Below are positions 6,214 to 7,123 of a stretch of DNA of 7,123 nt, piece after piece. The DNA lies in NCBI GenBank assembly GCA_947456995.1, contig CANGVB010000183.1, forward strand, positions 1-7,123, read 5' to 3'. Each line of letters begins with the position of its first letter. Within the stretch, counting starts at the first letter, position 1. Made by a program: the position numbers and the translations under genes. The stretch is from Bryobacteraceae bacterium. Lineage in GTDB: Bacteria > Acidobacteriota > Terriglobia > Bryobacterales > Bryobacteraceae. Below the pieces are notes generated by a model. That model did no database searches, was not told the origin of the DNA, and was given only the letters and a program-made list of their open reading frames with translations.

Positions 6214-7123
6214 CTAGGGCGGAGTCGACGCTGGTGCATGCCGCCATCGGGTTGCCTGTTCATAGGCATACCCCAAACGGATCAGCGTCGACTCCGACCA
6301 TGCCCGTCCAAAGAAGGTCAACCCTGCCGGCAGCACACCCCGTGTATAACCCATCGGAACCTGCACGGAAGGGAAACCGCTAGTCGGCGAAAACACCTGG
6401 CTGTTGTCTCCACCCGCTGTATTCAAGTCCCCAATCAACCGCGGTGGATTGCTCCAGGTCGGATACACATAAGCATCCAGCTTCAGTGCATCCATAGTCG
6501 AAGTCACAGCCGCCCCAAACGCCTTCCGGTAGGCCATCTCAGCCGCACACTCGGCGCTCTCCGGCCCATTCCCCACAGCCTTCTCAGCAGCCTCCAGCCT
6601 CACCTGCACCGACGGATGATACTTCCGAGATTTCAGCACCTCCGCCAAACTCTTCACCGCAACCTTGTCCCCCAGCCCAGCCAGAAAACGATTCAGATCA
6701 TACTTGAATCCCATGCAGCCCCCAGCCCGCTTCAAGCTCTCAATTCCGGATACCTTCGCCGGGTCCACAATAACAGCCCCAGCCTTACGCAAATCCTCGA
6801 GCGCCGCCTCAAACACTCGCACCACCTCGGGGTCAGCCGAATCCCGCTCATAAGCCTGCCGCAACACACCAATCCGCGCCCCCTTCAACCCATCCCGATT
6901 CAAGGCCAGCAAATAATTCTCCACCCGAGCCCCAGCCGTCACTACATCATCGGGATCCTCACCCGCCACCACCTGAAACACCGCCACCGCATCTTCCATC
7001 GTCCGCGCCATCGGCCCGGCAATATCAGCCAACAAATTCAAAGGAAAAACACCAGCCCTGCTAGTCAATCCCATCGTCGACCGAATCCCAACCAAAGCCT
7101 GATGCGATGACGGCCCACGAATC
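6214..7123 (-). CDS. Amidase-signature family amidase, C-terminal part, runs off right edge
   Basis: The frame is open from the right edge for 302 codons to TAG (6216-6214); the N-terminus is outside the window. The first visible residues, IRGPSSHQALVGIRSTMGLTS, are the end of the amidase signature (GGS-x-R-x-P followed by VGIRPT-x-GL), so the catalytic Lys and the first serine of the Ser-Ser-Lys triad are probably outside. The one leftover base before them fits the last base of a serine codon such as TCG. Family marks that follow are DIAGPMARTMEDA (33-45), DAYVYPTWSNPP (216-227, the usual D-x-x-x-x-P-T region), GFPSVQVPMG (249-258) and LPAGLTFFGRAWSE (264-277). Such enzymes hydrolyse amide bonds (C-N), usually with broad or unknown substrates; GatA of the tRNA-dependent amidotransferase belongs to the same superfamily but normally sits in a gatCAB context not seen here. 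The last codons form half of a long inverted repeat (6220-6296). Confidence 0.92.
   Translation of the reverse strand, partial: IRGPSSHQALVGIRSTMGLTSRAGVFPLNLLADIAGPMARTMEDAVAVFQVVAGEDPDDVVTAGARVENYLLALNRDGLKGARIGVLRQAYERDSADPEVVRVFEAALEDLRKAGAVIVDPAKVSGIESLKRAGGCMGFKYDLNRFLAGLGDKVAVKSLAEVLKSRKYHPSVQVRLEAAEKAVGNGPESAECAAEMAYRKAFGAAVTSTMDALKLDAYVYPTWSNPPRLIGDLNTAGGDNSQVFSPTSGFPSVQVPMGYTRGVLPAGLTFFGRAWSESTLIRLGYAYEQATRWRHAPASTPP
6220..6296. repeat. Nested inverted repeat at the 3' junction of the convergent genes
   Basis: CGGAGTCGACGCTG (6220-6233) is perfectly complementary to CAGCGTCGACTCCG (6283-6296), a 14-bp match across 49 nt. Inside that loop GGGTTGCC (6249-6256) pairs with GGCATACCC (6265-6273) with a single bulged T, closing an 8-nt loop. 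The structure begins nine bases after the small-protein stop and lies in the last coding part of the amidase. Neither strand has a T-run after the stem, so it is not a canonical intrinsic terminator. It could still end or stabilise the 3' end of the small-protein mRNA. Confidence 0.6.

Noticed and set aside
5798..6247. Minus-strand frame of 149 codons opposite the small secreted protein
   Set aside because: It lacks a ribosome binding site and domains, and overlaps both the plus-strand gene and the amidase end. The plus frame has a signal peptide and ribosome binding site.
6238..7110. Plus-strand open frame of 290 codons opposite the amidase
   Set aside because: His/Pro/Arg-rich product without motifs; the opposite strand encodes clear amidase-signature sequence.
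1..7123. CRISPR arrays, tRNA/rRNA genes, insertion sequences or a defence cluster
   Set aside because: No regularly spaced repeats, RNA gene signatures, transposase motifs or defence domains were found; the genes are ordinary chromosomal families.

Overview
The window is GC-rich, densely packed bacterial chromosome. It holds seven protein genes: five complete and two cut by the window edges. The likely source is an Acidobacterium of the Bryobacter/Solibacter type, with Planctomycetes or Verrucomicrobia less likely. This is inferred from gene content: a planctomycete-type cytochrome c (PSCyt1/DUF1549) protein, a two-domain universal stress protein with an MPT-x-GY type signature, a secreted imidazolonepropionase-like amidohydrolase and an amidase-signature enzyme. 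No rRNA, tRNA, CRISPR array, transposase or other mobile element was seen.

Layout. Positions 1-1403 (minus) carry the N-terminal 467 codons of an exported PSCyt1/PSCyt2 c-type cytochrome protein. It is divergent from a MgtC/DUF4010 membrane protein (plus, to 2707) across at most 47 bp, and that gap contains a perfect 8-bp inverted repeat. The MgtC-like gene converges on a minus-strand universal stress gene (2704-3555); the two stop codons share the palindrome CTAG. Upstream of the stress gene on the same strand lie a small coiled-coil protein of unknown function (3602-4000) and a secreted metal-dependent amidohydrolase (4074-5585). A 203-bp regulatory gap (5586-5788) separates that amidohydrolase from a divergent small secreted or membrane-anchored protein of unknown function (5789-6211, plus). 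This last gene converges, with only 2 bp between stop codons, on the C-terminal part of an amidase (6214 to the right edge, minus).

How the genes may work together. The three minus-strand genes 5585->2704 (amidohydrolase, coiled-coil protein, stress protein) have gaps of 73 and 46 bp without a convincing terminator, so they could be co-transcribed, although no shared pathway is obvious. The other genes look like independent units of a general heterotroph genome: exported hydrolysis (amidohydrolase, amidase), a periplasmic heme protein, an inner-membrane MgtC-like protein and stress adaptation. I see no convincing defence, secretion or biosynthetic system here. The most unusual structures are non-coding: a nested inverted repeat at the amidase/small-protein 3' junction (6220-6296), the inverted repeat in the divergent promoter (1413-1443), and a possible 11-codon leader frame just upstream of the amidohydrolase (5627-5592).
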